Source: Georgenia faecalis
Lineage (GTDB): Bacteria > Actinomycetota > Actinomycetes > Actinomycetales > Actinomycetaceae
Direction: 5' to 3'
NCBI RefSeq assembly: GCF_003710105.1
Contig: NZ_CP033325.1
Span: forward strand, 1,674,001-1,738,000
Length of the DNA: 64,000 nt
Shown: one piece after another, positions 46,690 to 55,364 of the stretch
How the letters are laid out: each line of letters begins with the position of its first letter
How positions within the stretch are numbered: position 1 is the stretch's first letter
The notes under the pieces: model-generated
The model's database searches: none
Told to the model about the DNA's origin: nothing
What the model saw: the letters and a program-made list of their open reading frames with translations, nothing else
Translations under genes and position numbers: made by a program

Positions 46690-49194
46690 GTGACCGACCC
46701 GCTGCACCGCCTCCTCGCCCAACCGCCGGACCTGCCCGTGCGGCACGGCCTGGCGGCGCTGGGCGACGCCGTGCGCGATCGGGGAGTCGCTGTGCTCCAG
46801 GCACCACCGGGCACGGGGAAGACCACGCTGGTGCCGCCCGCGCTGGCGGCGCGCGTCGAGGGCCGGGTCGTCGTCACCCAGCCGCGCCGCATCGCCGCCC
46901 GGGCCGCGGCCCGCCGGATCGCGTCGCTGCTCGGCGAGCCGGTCGGCGGCACCGTGGGCTACGCCGTGCGCGGCGAGCGGCGGACCAGCGCCGCGACCCG
47001 CATCGAGGTGGTCACCACCGGCGTGCTCCTGCGCCGCCTGCAGCGCGACCCGGAGCTGCCCGGCGTCGGCGCCGTCGTCCTCGACGAGGTCCACGAGCGC
47101 CACCTCGACGCCGACCTCACCCTCGCCCTGCTCGTCGACGTCCGGGCGAACCTGCGCGAGGACCTGCCGCTGGTCGCGATGTCGGCGACCGTCGAGGCGG
47201 AGCGGACCGCGGCCGTCGTCGGGGGAACGACGCCCGCACCTGTCATCGCCGTCGACGGGGCGCTCCACCCGGTCGACGTCGTGTGGTCGCCGCCGCCGCC
47301 GCGGGTGGCGCGTGCGGACGAGCGAGGGGTGACCCCGGCCTTCCTCGACCACGTCGCCGCGACCGTGGCCCGCGCGCTCGGCGAGCGCGACGGGGATGTC
47401 CTCGTCTTCCTCCCCGGCGCCGGCGAGGTGGCGGGGGTGGCGCGGCGCCTCGCCGGCGTCGACGCGGACGTCCGGCCGCTGTCCGGGCGGCTGAGCGCCG
47501 CCGAGCAGGACCTCGCCCTCACGTCCGGGCCGCGGCGCCGCGTCGTGGTGTCGACGGCGGTGGCGGAGTCCTCGCTCACCGTGCCGGGCGTGCGGGTCGT
47601 CGTCGACGCGGGCTTCTCGCGCGAGCCGCGGACCGACCACCGGCGCGGGCTCGCGGGCCTCGTCACGGTGGGGGTGAGCCGCGCGGCCGCGGAGCAGCGC
47701 GCCGGCCGGGCCGGCCGGGAGGCCCCCGGCGCCGTGTACCGCTGCTGGACGCCGGCGGACCACGCCCGGCTGCGCGAGCACCCCCAGCCCGAGATCGCGA
47801 CGGCGGACCTCACCGCGTTCGCCCTCGAGCTCGCGTGCTGGGGGACCGGCGACCTCGCGCTGCTCGATGCGCCGCCCGCCGCCGCCCTGGACGCCGCGCA
47901 CGGCACCTTGGTGGCGCTGGGCGCCGTGGGCGCGGACGGTCGCGTCACGGCGCGCGGCCGGGCGATGGCCGAGGTGGGGACCGACCCGCGGCTGGCCCGC
48001 GCGCTGCTGGACGGTGCCGCCGTCGTGGGGGCCGAGCGGGCCGCCGACGTCGTCGCGCTGCTGTCGGAGGACGTCCGCGCGCCGGGCGGGGACCTCGTCG
48101 CGGCGCTGCGCGAGCTCCGGCGCGGCGGCCCCGCGGCCGCGGGCTGGCGGCGCCAGGCGCAGCGGCTACGGGCCGCGGTGCCGGCGGGCTCGAGCGGCCG
48201 GGACCGCCTGCCCGACGACCGCGTCGTCGGCCTCGTCGCCGCCCTCGCCCACCCCGACCGGATCGCCCGGCTGCGGCCGGGGGGCTCGGCCTACCTGCTC
48301 GCCTCCGGCACGGGCGCGGTCCTGCCGCCGGGGTCGGGGCTCACCGGCCTGCCGTGGCTCGCCGTCGCCGACGCCGACCGCGGTCCCGGCCGCTCCGACG
48401 CCGTCGTCCGCTCCGCGGCGCCCATCGACGAAGACCTCGCCCGGCAGGCCGCGCCGACGCTCGTGCGCGAGGAGGAGACGGTCGCCTGGGCGGACGGCCG
48501 GGTCGTCGCGCGCCGCACCACCTCCCTGGGCGCCATCGAGCTGGCGGGGGAGCGGCTCACCGACCCGTCGCCGGCGCTGGTCGTCGCCGCCGTCCGCGAC
48601 GGCCTCGCCCGGGAGGGGCTGGGCGTCCTGCCCTGGTCGCCGGCCGCGAAGGGGTTGCGGGCACGACTGGCGTTCCTCCGCGCCGCGCTCGGCGACCCGT
48701 GGCCCGACGTGTCCGACGACGCCCTCCTCGCCGACCTGGACGTGTGGCTCGGGCCGGACCTCGCGCGCATCCGCGACGCCCGAGGGCTCGCGCGCCTCGA
48801 CGTCCTCAGCGCGCTGCGGCGGCTGCTGCCGTGGCCGGAGGCCGCCCGCCTCGACGAGCTCGCGCCCGAGCGGGTGGCCCTGCCCAACGGCTCGCGCGTC
48901 GCCGTGCGATACGACGACCCCGGGCGCCCGGTCATCGCGGTGCGCCTGCAGGAGGCCTTCGGGTGGCACAGCACGCCGCGCCTCGCCGGGGGACGGGTGC
49001 CCCTGGTCGTCGAGCTGCTCTCGCCCGCGCGGCGGCCGGCGGCGGTGACGGCGGACCTCGCCTCGTTCTGGCGCACCGGGTACCCGCAGGTGCGCGCCGA
49101 GCTGCGCGGCCGCTACCCCAAGCACGCGTGGCCGGAGGACCCCACGACCGCCGAGCCGGCGCGGGGGACCGGGCGACCGCCGCGGCGCGGCTGA
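46690..49194 (+). CDS. hrpB: ATP-dependent helicase HrpB
   Basis: The 834-residue protein has DEAH-type helicase motifs: QAPPGTGKTTLVPPAL (motif I), VLDEVHERHLDADL (motif II), AMSATVEAE (III), STAVAESSLTVPGVRVVVDAG (split: VAESSLTVPGV) and QRAGRAGREAPGAVYRCW (split: QRAGRAGREAPG). A helicase-associated domain and the HrpB C-terminal domain (WHSTPRLAGGRVPLVVELLSPARRP, split: LVVELLSPARRP) follow. Probably RNA helicase; exact role is not established. Confidence 0.93.
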   Translation: MTDPLHRLLAQPPDLPVRHGLAALGDAVRDRGVAVLQAPPGTGKTTLVPPALAARVEGRVVVTQPRRIAARAAARRIASLLGEPVGGTVGYAVRGERRTSAATRIEVVTTGVLLRRLQRDPELPGVGAVVLDEVHERHLDADLTLALLVDVRANLREDLPLVAMSATVEAERTAAVVGGTTPAPVIAVDGALHPVDVVWSPPPPRVARADERGVTPAFLDHVAATVARALGERDGDVLVFLPGAGEVAGVARRLAGVDADVRPLSGRLSAAEQDLALTSGPRRRVVVSTAVAESSLTVPGVRVVVDAGFSREPRTDHRRGLAGLVTVGVSRAAAEQRAGRAGREAPGAVYRCWTPADHARLREHPQPEIATADLTAFALELACWGTGDLALLDAPPAAALDAAHGTLVALGAVGADGRVTARGRAMAEVGTDPRLARALLDGAAVVGAERAADVVALLSEDVRAPGGDLVAALRELRRGGPAAAGWRRQAQRLRAAVPAGSSGRDRLPDDRVVGLVAALAHPDRIARLRPGGSAYLLASGTGAVLPPGSGLTGLPWLAVADADRGPGRSDAVVRSAAPIDEDLARQAAPTLVREEETVAWADGRVVARRTTSLGAIELAGERLTDPSPALVVAAVRDGLAREGLGVLPWSPAAKGLRARLAFLRAALGDPWPDVSDDALLADLDVWLGPDLARIRDARGLARLDVLSALRRLLPWPEAARLDELAPERVALPNGSRVAVRYDDPGRPVIAVRLQEAFGWHSTPRLAGGRVPLVVELLSPARRPAAVTADLASFWRTGYPQVRAELRGRYPKHAWPEDPTTAEPARGTGRPPRRG

Positions 49195-49217
49195 GGCGTG
49201 CCGGGGCTGCGGTGTCA

Positions 49218-49265
49218 GCTCGTCGGCCGGCCCGGGCGTCGGCTCGTCGGCCAGCCCGGGCGTCA
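49218..49265 (-). repeat. Two 24-bp imperfect tandem copies
   Basis: GCTCGTCGGCC-N-GCCCGGGCGTC-N is present twice in a row (49218-49241 and 49242-49265). The second copy contains the stop codon of the frameshifted gene. Confidence 0.7.
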
Positions 49266-49693
49266 GCTCCCCGCCGGACCGCCCTCGGCGTCGAGGCGGG
49301 CGACCAGCCGCGGCTGCGCGACCTGGCGGTAGGAGTCGTCGAGGAGCTCGGCGACCTCGGCCCAGTCGACGTCGTCCGGGGCCGTCCCGCCGTCGGCGAG
49401 GTCGAGGCCGAGCCAGCCGTAGGCACCGAGGTAGGCCGGGACGAAGCTCCGCGGGTCGGCCTCGAGCGCGAGGCGCTCGCTCTCCTCCGCGAGGACGACG
49501 AGGGCGTGGGGGTACGCGCGGCACTCGCCCGCCGGGCCCTTGGTCGTGGCTCCGTAGACCGCGAACGCCTTCCGGGCGCGGAACAAGGGGGACCGTGGGA
49601 GACGACCTCCTCAGCGTCCGGGAACGCGAGCGCGAGGCGGCGCAGCCGCGCGAGGTAGGGGTCGTCGTCGTCGAACATCAGCTCGTGCGCCAT
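49263..49693 (-). pseudogene. MmcQ/YjbR-family protein interrupted by a frameshift
   Basis: From the ATG at 49693 the frame reads MAHELMFDDDDPYLARLRRL and continues to EEVVSHGPP. The rest of the family sequence (LFRARKAFAVYGATTKGP and RLALEADP) continues in another frame to the stop at 49263. Adding one C to the C5 run (G5 on the + strand, 49587-49591) restores SHGPPLFRARKAF and one protein of about 143 residues. This is either a real inactivation or a homopolymer sequencing error. MmcQ/YjbR proteins have a CyaY-like fold and unknown role. Confidence 0.8.
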
Positions 49694-49878
49694 GGCAGCC
49701 GCCCTTCGCCGCAGTGAGGCGACTGTAAGGGGGGCGCCAGCGCCGTGGGAAGGCGCACCCCGTGCGCGCGGGTGACGTGGCGCGCACCACGTCCGACACG
49801 TGGCCAGCAGGTGGAAGACGAGTGAGGCGAAAGGGTTAGGCTCCGGCGGCCAGCCCGCCCGAGACGAGGGACCGCCCC

Positions 49879-51030
49879 ATGCCTGACGACCACCCCAGCC
49901 GGATCCGCGCGGCCCGGTTCACTGCCCCGGGGGACGGACGGACGACGGCGCGGGGTGACGGCCGGACGACGGCGCCGGGTGGCGAGTGGCCGACGGCGCC
50001 GGGCGGCGACGGCCGGTCGATCCTCCGGCGGGGCGCGACGCTGCTGGCGGCGGGCGTGCTCGCTCTCGGCCTCGCGGGCTGCGGCGCCGTCGTCCCGTCC
50101 ACCGACGGCGGCGCAGCCGCCGGGCCGACTGGCGTGGCGGCAACCGCGTCGGGCCAGCCGGCACCCACCGTCGCCTCGACCGGGGCGCCGACGGGGGAGC
50201 CAGGTCTGCCCGCCGCGGGCACCGCGCTCGACGCCGCCCAGGAGCTCGAGGTCAAGGGCCGCGCGCCGCAGACCGGGTACGACCGGGACCTCTTCGGCAG
50301 CGGGTGGGTCGACGTCGACCGCAACGGCTGCGACACCCGCAACGACATCCTCTCCCGCGACCTCACCGAGGAGACGTTCCGGCCGGGCACCCGGGACTGC
50401 GTCGTCCTCACCGGCGTCCTCGCCGACCCGTACAGCGGGACGACGATCGCCTTCGTCCGCGGCAACGACACGAGCACCGCCGTGCAGATCGACCACGTCG
50501 TCGCGCTCTCCGACGCGTGGCAGAAGGGCGCCCAGCAGTGGGACGAGGACACCCGGGTGCGGTTCGCCAACGACCCGCTCAACCTCCTCGCCGTCGACGG
50601 GTCCCTCAACATGAGTAAGGGCGACGGCGACGCCGCCACCTGGCTGCCGCCGAACCGGGCCTACCGCTGCGCGTACGTGGCGCGGCAGGTGGGCGTCAAG
50701 GACACCTACGGGCTGTGGGTCACCCAGGCGGAGCAGGATGCGATGGTCCGGCTGCTGTCGACGTGCCCGGATGAGCCCCTGCCGGCGGGTGACGCCGCCG
50801 CCCCGGCGCCTGCGCCGGCCCCCACGCCGGCCGCCCCCGGTCCTGCACCCGCGCCTCCCGCTCCCGCGCCCGCGCCTCCCGCTCCGGCCCCGGCGCCTCC
50901 CGCTTCCGGCACCGTCCCCTATGAGAACTGCAGCGCTGCGCGGGCCGCGGGGGCGGCCCCGGTGCGCGTCGGTGACCCCGGGTACGGCACGCACCTGGAC
51001 GGCGACGGGGACGGCGTCGCCTGCGAGTGA
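49879..51030 (+). CDS. Secreted HNH nuclease (DUF1524-type) with C-terminal excalibur domain
   Basis: The 383-residue protein has an extended N-terminus with APGGDGRTT-like repeats, then a hydrophobic segment with a lipobox-like LGLAGCG (about residue 68). The HNH/DUF1524 region (about 120-290) has QIDHVVALSDAWQKGA and NDPLNLLAVDGSLNMSKGD. A Pro/Ala linker (PAPAPAPPAP) and a Cys-flanked excalibur calcium module (YENCSAARAAG...HLDGDGDGVACE) follow. Probably an extracellular, membrane-attached DNase. Confidence 0.88.
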   Translation: MPDDHPSRIRAARFTAPGDGRTTARGDGRTTAPGGEWPTAPGGDGRSILRRGATLLAAGVLALGLAGCGAVVPSTDGGAAAGPTGVAATASGQPAPTVASTGAPTGEPGLPAAGTALDAAQELEVKGRAPQTGYDRDLFGSGWVDVDRNGCDTRNDILSRDLTEETFRPGTRDCVVLTGVLADPYSGTTIAFVRGNDTSTAVQIDHVVALSDAWQKGAQQWDEDTRVRFANDPLNLLAVDGSLNMSKGDGDAATWLPPNRAYRCAYVARQVGVKDTYGLWVTQAEQDAMVRLLSTCPDEPLPAGDAAAPAPAPAPTPAAPGPAPAPPAPAPAPPAPAPAPPASGTVPYENCSAARAAGAAPVRVGDPGYGTHLDGDGDGVACE

Positions 51031-51060
51031 GCCAGCGTTCGGGCGCCAGGTGTTCGGGCG

Positions 51061-51780
51061 TCAGTCGCGCGGGCGCAGCCAGAAGTGGCCGCACCGCACG
51101 GAGCGGATCGTCAGGCCGACCCGCTTCGGCCGCGACACGGCCCACGGGGTGTCGGGCGTGAACGACTCCACCGCGTAGCCCGCGTCGGCGGCCAGCTCGC
51201 GCCACGCGGCCCCGGACTGGAAGCACACCCCGACGCCGGCCGTGTTGGCGCCGAGGCGCCGCGTCAGCGGGGCGGCTCGGCGCATGGATGTGGCCGCGAA
51301 GATGAGGCGGCCCGGGGCGTTGTGGTGCGCGACGCCGTCGTACAGGTTCTCGTAGACCGAGACCCGGCCGCCGGGCCGCAGCAGCCAACGGAGGTCGCCG
51401 AGGGTGCGCGCGATGGTGCGGCGGGTCGCGGTGTAGTCGCCCGTCACGACCAGGTGGTGGAGGAGCCAGTTGACGAAGACGACGTCGAACCGGCCCAGGT
51501 CCGCGGTGGGCAGGCCCATGGCGTCGACGGCGACGGTCCGCTTGCGGGGGTGGGCGGTGTTCTGGCCGAGCAGCACCGACGCGTTGTCGGCGACCACGGC
51601 GGTAGCGCGCGGGTAGCGCTCGAGGAGGCGGTCGGCGAACCGGCCGTTGCCACCGCCCAGGTCGAGGAAGCGTAAGTCCGGGGGGAACCGGGCCAGGCCG
51701 GCGTCGATCGGTCGCCAGCGTGCGGCGTCCATGTAGTCGGTGTCGAAGGCCGCCAGCTGGTCGTCGTCGAGCCGGCTCAC
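51061..51780 (-). CDS. Class I SAM-dependent methyltransferase
   Basis: The 239-residue protein has SAM motif FLDLGGGNGRFADRLLERYP, the acidic AVDAMGLP, FDVVFVNWLLHHLV and LRPGGRVSVYENLY. Substrate unknown. GTG at 51780 overlaps the stop of the small membrane protein gene (GTGA), so the pair is coupled. Confidence 0.88.
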   Translation of the reverse strand: MSRLDDDQLAAFDTDYMDAARWRPIDAGLARFPPDLRFLDLGGGNGRFADRLLERYPRATAVVADNASVLLGQNTAHPRKRTVAVDAMGLPTADLGRFDVVFVNWLLHHLVVTGDYTATRRTIARTLGDLRWLLRPGGRVSVYENLYDGVAHHNAPGRLIFAATSMRRAAPLTRRLGANTAGVGVCFQSGAAWRELAADAGYAVESFTPDTPWAVSRPKRVGLTIRSVRCGHFWLRPRD

Positions 51781-52001
51781 CGCGGTGGTCCCTGACGCCC
51801 CTTGGCGAAGTAGGTGAGGGGGCCGACGATGTTGACGCCGATGATCACCGCCCACACGCCCTTCGGTCCCCGGACCTGGTCGGCAGGACGGCGGGCGAGG
51901 TCGGTCCACGCGGCGACCGCGAGGAGCACCTCGACGACGGCGAGCCCACCGGCCGCCGCCTTCGCCGTGGGGGTGAGGTCGGACCACTTCGTCGAGGCCA
52001 T
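51777..52001 (-). CDS. Short PLDc_N-type membrane protein
   Basis: The 74-residue protein has two predicted membrane helices (about 18-35 and 46-66). VWAVIIGVNIVGPLTYFAKGR (shown split: VWAVIIGV, NIVGPLTYF) resembles the N-terminal domain of phospholipase D-type membrane proteins. AAGGAG precedes the ATG. Coupled to the methyltransferase gene. Confidence 0.8.
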   Translation of the reverse strand: MASTKWSDLTPTAKAAAGGLAVVEVLLAVAAWTDLARRPADQVRGPKGVWAVIIGVNIVGPLTYFAKGRQGPPR

Positions 52002-52147
52002 GGGTGCTCCTTCGTCGGACGATCGTGGCGCCATTGTGCTCCGGCCCGTTGACGTGCGGGGCAGGTTGCACCTCTGCCCGGGAACATCGGCCGTCGGGCG
52101 CGCGTTGACTCCTCGCCACACGGAAGGCTCCTGACGAAAGGACCGCC

Positions 52148-52885
52148 ATGCCCGTCGACGTCGTCACCCCGCCCGAGCACCTCCCTACGTTCGAGGCGCC
52201 GAGCTCCCCGGCCGCCCTCGCCTTCGACCCGGCTGCCTCCCCGGAGGACGAGCTGGCCCGGCAGGTCCAGGTGTACGTGGACCTGCGCTTCCCCCAGCTC
52301 CTCGGGCAGAGCGAGGCGGAGTTCCGGGACTTGCTCGTCCCCCTCCGCGACCGCGTCGCGGACGTCGCGGCGAAGGCCGCTGACCAGGCCGGCCCCGGCC
52401 CGGACGACGACCGGGTTCCCTTCGTGCTCGTCCTCGCGGACTCGCCGCCGAACGACGTCGTGCCGGCGATGCGGCTGGGGACCAGGACCGGGTTCAGCGT
52501 CATCGACGACGAGGAGGCGCGCACCTACCGCACGATCGACGCCGTGGACGCGCCCGACGGCGCGGCCTACCTCCTCGGTGGGGTCGACGTCGGGTCGACG
52601 TACCTCAACGTCACCCCGGAGGCCGCGCTCGCCGCCATCACGCAGGCGGGCCGCACGCCGCTGACCATCGCCGAGGGCCTCGCCCTCGTGGTGCTCCGGC
52701 CCGACATGCTGCGCCCCAACCGTTGCTTCTCCCTGGCCGGCTCGAGGACAGGCACGAACCAGCGGGTGCCGGCGATCTGGATCAGCCAGCGGCGCCCGAA
52801 GCTCGGGTGGTGCTGGGACCGCAACCCGCACACGTGGTTGGGCACGGCGTCGGCCTCGGTCCGGCAGGGGGCGGCGCCGGCCTGA
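52148..52885 (+). CDS. DUF5701-family protein
   Basis: The 245-residue cytosolic protein matches a conserved actinobacterial family of unknown role: AYLLGGVDVGSTYLNVTPEAAL, PLTIAEGLALVVLRPDML, RVPAIWISQRRPKLGWCW and NPHTWLGTAS are the hallmarks. No catalytic motif was recognised. Confidence 0.82.
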   Translation: MPVDVVTPPEHLPTFEAPSSPAALAFDPAASPEDELARQVQVYVDLRFPQLLGQSEAEFRDLLVPLRDRVADVAAKAADQAGPGPDDDRVPFVLVLADSPPNDVVPAMRLGTRTGFSVIDDEEARTYRTIDAVDAPDGAAYLLGGVDVGSTYLNVTPEAALAAITQAGRTPLTIAEGLALVVLRPDMLRPNRCFSLAGSRTGTNQRVPAIWISQRRPKLGWCWDRNPHTWLGTASASVRQGAAPA

Positions 52886-52906
52886 GTGCCACGCGCCCCA
52901 TGACCC

Positions 52907-54556
52907 TCAGGCAGCGGCCAGGGCGGCGGCGAAACGGGTCTCGACGAGGGTCTCGGCACAGTTGACGACCGCGGGGTACACCTCGATGGGGCGAAGCGGT
53001 GCCGTCGGCGGTGCCGATGATGGCGGAGGTGCGGCGGCGGCGGCGGGCGGCGGGTCGACGAGGGGTGGGGCGTGCGAGAGGTACTCGTGCCCCGTCGGGG
53101 TGCGGGTGGCCACGGTGTGGCGCCTGTCGGGCCCGGCCCGGCGCTCCGACTGCCAGCCCGGGGCCTGTTTGCTGTGGTTGCAGGCCTCGCACAGCCCCTG
53201 GAGGTTGTCGGCGGTGGTCGCCCCGCCGTCAGCCCAGGGGGTGATGTGGTCCTGGTGGCGGATCGGGGCGTCGCACCAGGGGGTGCGGCACGTCCGATCC
53301 CGGGCCGTGACGAAGCGGGCGAGTCCGGCTGGGGCGAGGCGGGCGCGGGAGTCGAGCTGGGTGAGCTCTCCGGCTCCCGGGGCGTGGAACAGGCGCCGGA
53401 CCCAGACCCCGGCGTCGTCGTCGAGGCGGCCGCGGACGAGGTCGCGCGCCCACCCCGCGGGGACCGGGCCGTAGCCCGGCACGTGCGCGGGCTCGTCGTC
53501 GTCGGCGAGGAGGCTCGGCCCGGTCATGATGAGGCCGACCTCGAGCGGCACCTTCTCCGCCGCAGCCTGGCCCGTGAGGCGCTCGACGAGGGTGTCGGCC
53601 ATGACCTGCCCGCGGGTGCGCGACTCGCCCTGGCTGCGTCGGGTGTCGGCGTCGCGGGTGAGGGCGGCGTAGGCGGCGACGCCCTGGGCGACGGGGAGCA
53701 GGGCGGTGAGGTACGTCATGGTGTCCGGCGCGGGCCGCACCGTCACGGTCCGCTCGGTCTCGGCACGGCGGGCCCGGGCCACCACCTGGGCGGGGTCGAG
53801 CGCGTAGGCGAGCTTCTTCGCCTGGGCGACCAGGTGCCGGTCGCCCAGGGCGGTGAGCGTGGCGACGTCGCCGGCCATCTGCTCGTCGAACGTCGCCCGG
53901 TCCGCGCGGGTGAGGCAGGCCGACTCGCGGACGAGGAGGGTCGCGCGCCACTCGCTGATCGCCCCGGACGTCAGGGCCGCGTGGGTGTGGGGCATCTCGA
54001 GGACGAGGGCCTTGGCCAGACCGAGGTGTCGTCCGCCGGTGTGTGGCGACTCGCGGCGCGCCAGGGCGACCTGAGCACCCACCCCGATGCCACGGCGTGC
54101 GGCGGGGACGCCGGCGGCGGCCTGGGCGTGACGCTGCGACACGTCGAGGTCGACGCTCGCCCGCGCCTGGGCGGCCGCCGCGGCCGCCTTGAGCTCCTCG
54201 AGGACGCGGATCTGGTCGACCCGCTCAGCGTCGTCGACGTCGGGGGCCATCTCGGCCAGCATCGTCACCCATTCGGCCACCGTGCTCGCTCGCAGCGTGC
54301 CGACGGGCGCGCCGCCCGGCCTGTGGACGGTGGGGGAGGGGATGGGCGCCGACCGCGGGCTGAGGCGGTAGGCGGTCTGCTCGCCACGCGGCTGGGGCTG
54401 GGGCTGGGCCTGGGACTGAGCTCGCGCCGGGGACTGGGGCCGCGCTGGGGGCCGGGGCACGCGCTGGGACTGAGGTCGCGCCGGGGACTGAGGCCGCGCG
54501 CCAGGAGGGCCGGCGGGTGCATCCGCCGGTGCCGCTCCAGTGCCGACCTCGACCAT
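52907..54556 (-). CDS. DUF222 (13E12-type) HNH endonuclease-like protein
   Basis: The 549-residue protein has an N-terminal low-complexity stretch of ARPQSP-like repeats and a DUF222 domain (about 90-390). A C-terminal HNH domain follows: CRTPWCDAPIRHQDHITPWADGG and NLQGLCEACNHSKQAPGW. This is the actinobacterial 13E12 family, which is multi-copy in mycobacteria and linked with mobile DNA; activity is not well established. Its promoter side faces the repeat-rich gap at 54557-54974. Confidence 0.9.
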   Translation of the reverse strand: MVEVGTGAAPADAPAGPPGARPQSPARPQSQRVPRPPARPQSPARAQSQAQPQPQPRGEQTAYRLSPRSAPIPSPTVHRPGGAPVGTLRASTVAEWVTMLAEMAPDVDDAERVDQIRVLEELKAAAAAAQARASVDLDVSQRHAQAAAGVPAARRGIGVGAQVALARRESPHTGGRHLGLAKALVLEMPHTHAALTSGAISEWRATLLVRESACLTRADRATFDEQMAGDVATLTALGDRHLVAQAKKLAYALDPAQVVARARRAETERTVTVRPAPDTMTYLTALLPVAQGVAAYAALTRDADTRRSQGESRTRGQVMADTLVERLTGQAAAEKVPLEVGLIMTGPSLLADDDEPAHVPGYGPVPAGWARDLVRGRLDDDAGVWVRRLFHAPGAGELTQLDSRARLAPAGLARFVTARDRTCRTPWCDAPIRHQDHITPWADGGATTADNLQGLCEACNHSKQAPGWQSERRAGPDRRHTVATRTPTGHEYLSHAPPLVDPPPAAAAAPPPSSAPPTAPLRPIEVYPAVVNCAETLVETRFAAALAAA

Positions 54557-54718
54557 GCACTGACGCTATCGGCGACCACTGACATTCCATCTGGAGACCA
54601 CACCGTCCGGCGGAACGGCGGTGGATAGGCCGCCGTCGGCGTTCGGTGTCGCGGGGCCGGAGGGGGTGCGGCTCGGTGAGTCGCACACGGCAGCCCGACA
54701 CGAAGGCGTGGTCTCATG

Positions 54719-54793
54719 CGCTGTTCTGGCTTCACCGGGTGAGGTTCCAGCGCTATGAGCACTGCGATCTCACCCAGCGTGCCGAGAACAGCG
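54719..54793 (+). repeat. 75-nt nested inverted repeat (possible structured RNA)
   Basis: Three nested arm pairs share one centre: CGCTGTTCT/AGAACAGCG (54719-54727, 54785-54793), GGGTGAG/CTCACCC (54737-54743, 54769-54775) and CAGCGCT/AGCACTG (54748-54754, 54758-54764, one mismatch) around ATG. The arrangement would fold into one long interrupted hairpin. It could be a small RNA, an end of a mobile element or an unusual terminator. Confidence 0.6.
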
Positions 54794-54800
54794 TGGTGTT

Positions 54801-54911
54801 CAGCGTTTCTGCACGATCACGAGGGGGAGTGGGAGGGGCCTGACGGCCCTGCGGTCCGACGGCTGGCGGTTTGACCGCCCAGCGTTTCTGCAAGATCACG
54901 ACGGGGGAGTG
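54801..54911 (+). repeat. 31-bp direct repeat pair
   Basis: CAGCGTTTCTGCACGATCAC plus GAGGGGGAGTG (54801-54831) is repeated at 54880-54911 with one substitution and one inserted base. The copies are 48 bp apart. Confidence 0.75.
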
Positions 54912-54951
54912 CGGCCGAGGGGGAGTGCGGCCGAGGGGGGAGTGCGGCTGA
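54903..54951 (+). repeat. Three 16-17-bp tandem copies
   Basis: GGGGGAGTGCGGCCGA occurs at 54903-54918 and 54919-54934, and a variant with an extra G and CTGA end occurs at 54935-54951. It begins inside the second copy of the 31-bp direct repeat. Confidence 0.8.
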
Positions 54952-54974
54952 CGGGAGAGCCCGGCCCGCGCTGG

Positions 54975-55364
54975 CTACCCCAGCGAGCTGGCGTCGTCGG
55001 GGATGTCCACCGCGTAGCGCCGCAGGACCTCCAGCGGCACCACCTCCAGCGCCCGCTCGTGCGTCGCGGCGAGGACCACCGGCGCGGCGGCAGCCGCCTC
55101 GTGCGAGAGCAGCCAGCGCGCGGCGACGACGCACCACCGGTCGCCCGGCCGGAGCCCCGGGAACTGCCACTCCGGGCGGGGAGTGACGAGGTCGTTGCCG
55201 GTCGCCTGCTGGTGGGCGAGGAACTCCGCCGTCATCACCGCGCAGATGCTGTGGTTGCCGGCGTCGAGCGGGTCCGCGATGCACCGCCCGGTCCGGTAGT
55301 AGCCGGTCACCGGGTCGACGCCGCACTCCTCCAGCGCCTGCCCGAGCACGTTGCGTTCCGTCAT
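54975..55364 (-). CDS. DUF2237-family protein
   Basis: The 129-residue protein matches DUF2237: RNVLGQALEECGVDPVTGYYRTG, HSICAVMTAEFLAHQQATGNDL and GDRWCVVAARW. Function unknown. Its start overlaps the stop of the DUF2236 gene (ATGA). Confidence 0.88.
   Translation of the reverse strand: MTERNVLGQALEECGVDPVTGYYRTGRCIADPLDAGNHSICAVMTAEFLAHQQATGNDLVTPRPEWQFPGLRPGDRWCVVAARWLLSHEAAAAAPVVLAATHERALEVVPLEVLRRYAVDIPDDASSLG

Larger units (their letters stand above)
54557..54974. other. Gene-poor, repeat-rich intergenic region
   Basis: These 418 bases hold no supported gene. They contain the 75-nt nested hairpin, an imperfect 31-bp direct repeat and a 16-bp tandem array listed separately. Base composition is visibly less GC-rich around 54700-54830 than in the flanking genes. 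Confidence 0.7.

Noticed and set aside
50706-50912. A Gly/Ala repeat frame opposite the HNH lipoprotein
   Set aside because: It is the complement of the PAPAPP linker of the nuclease gene.
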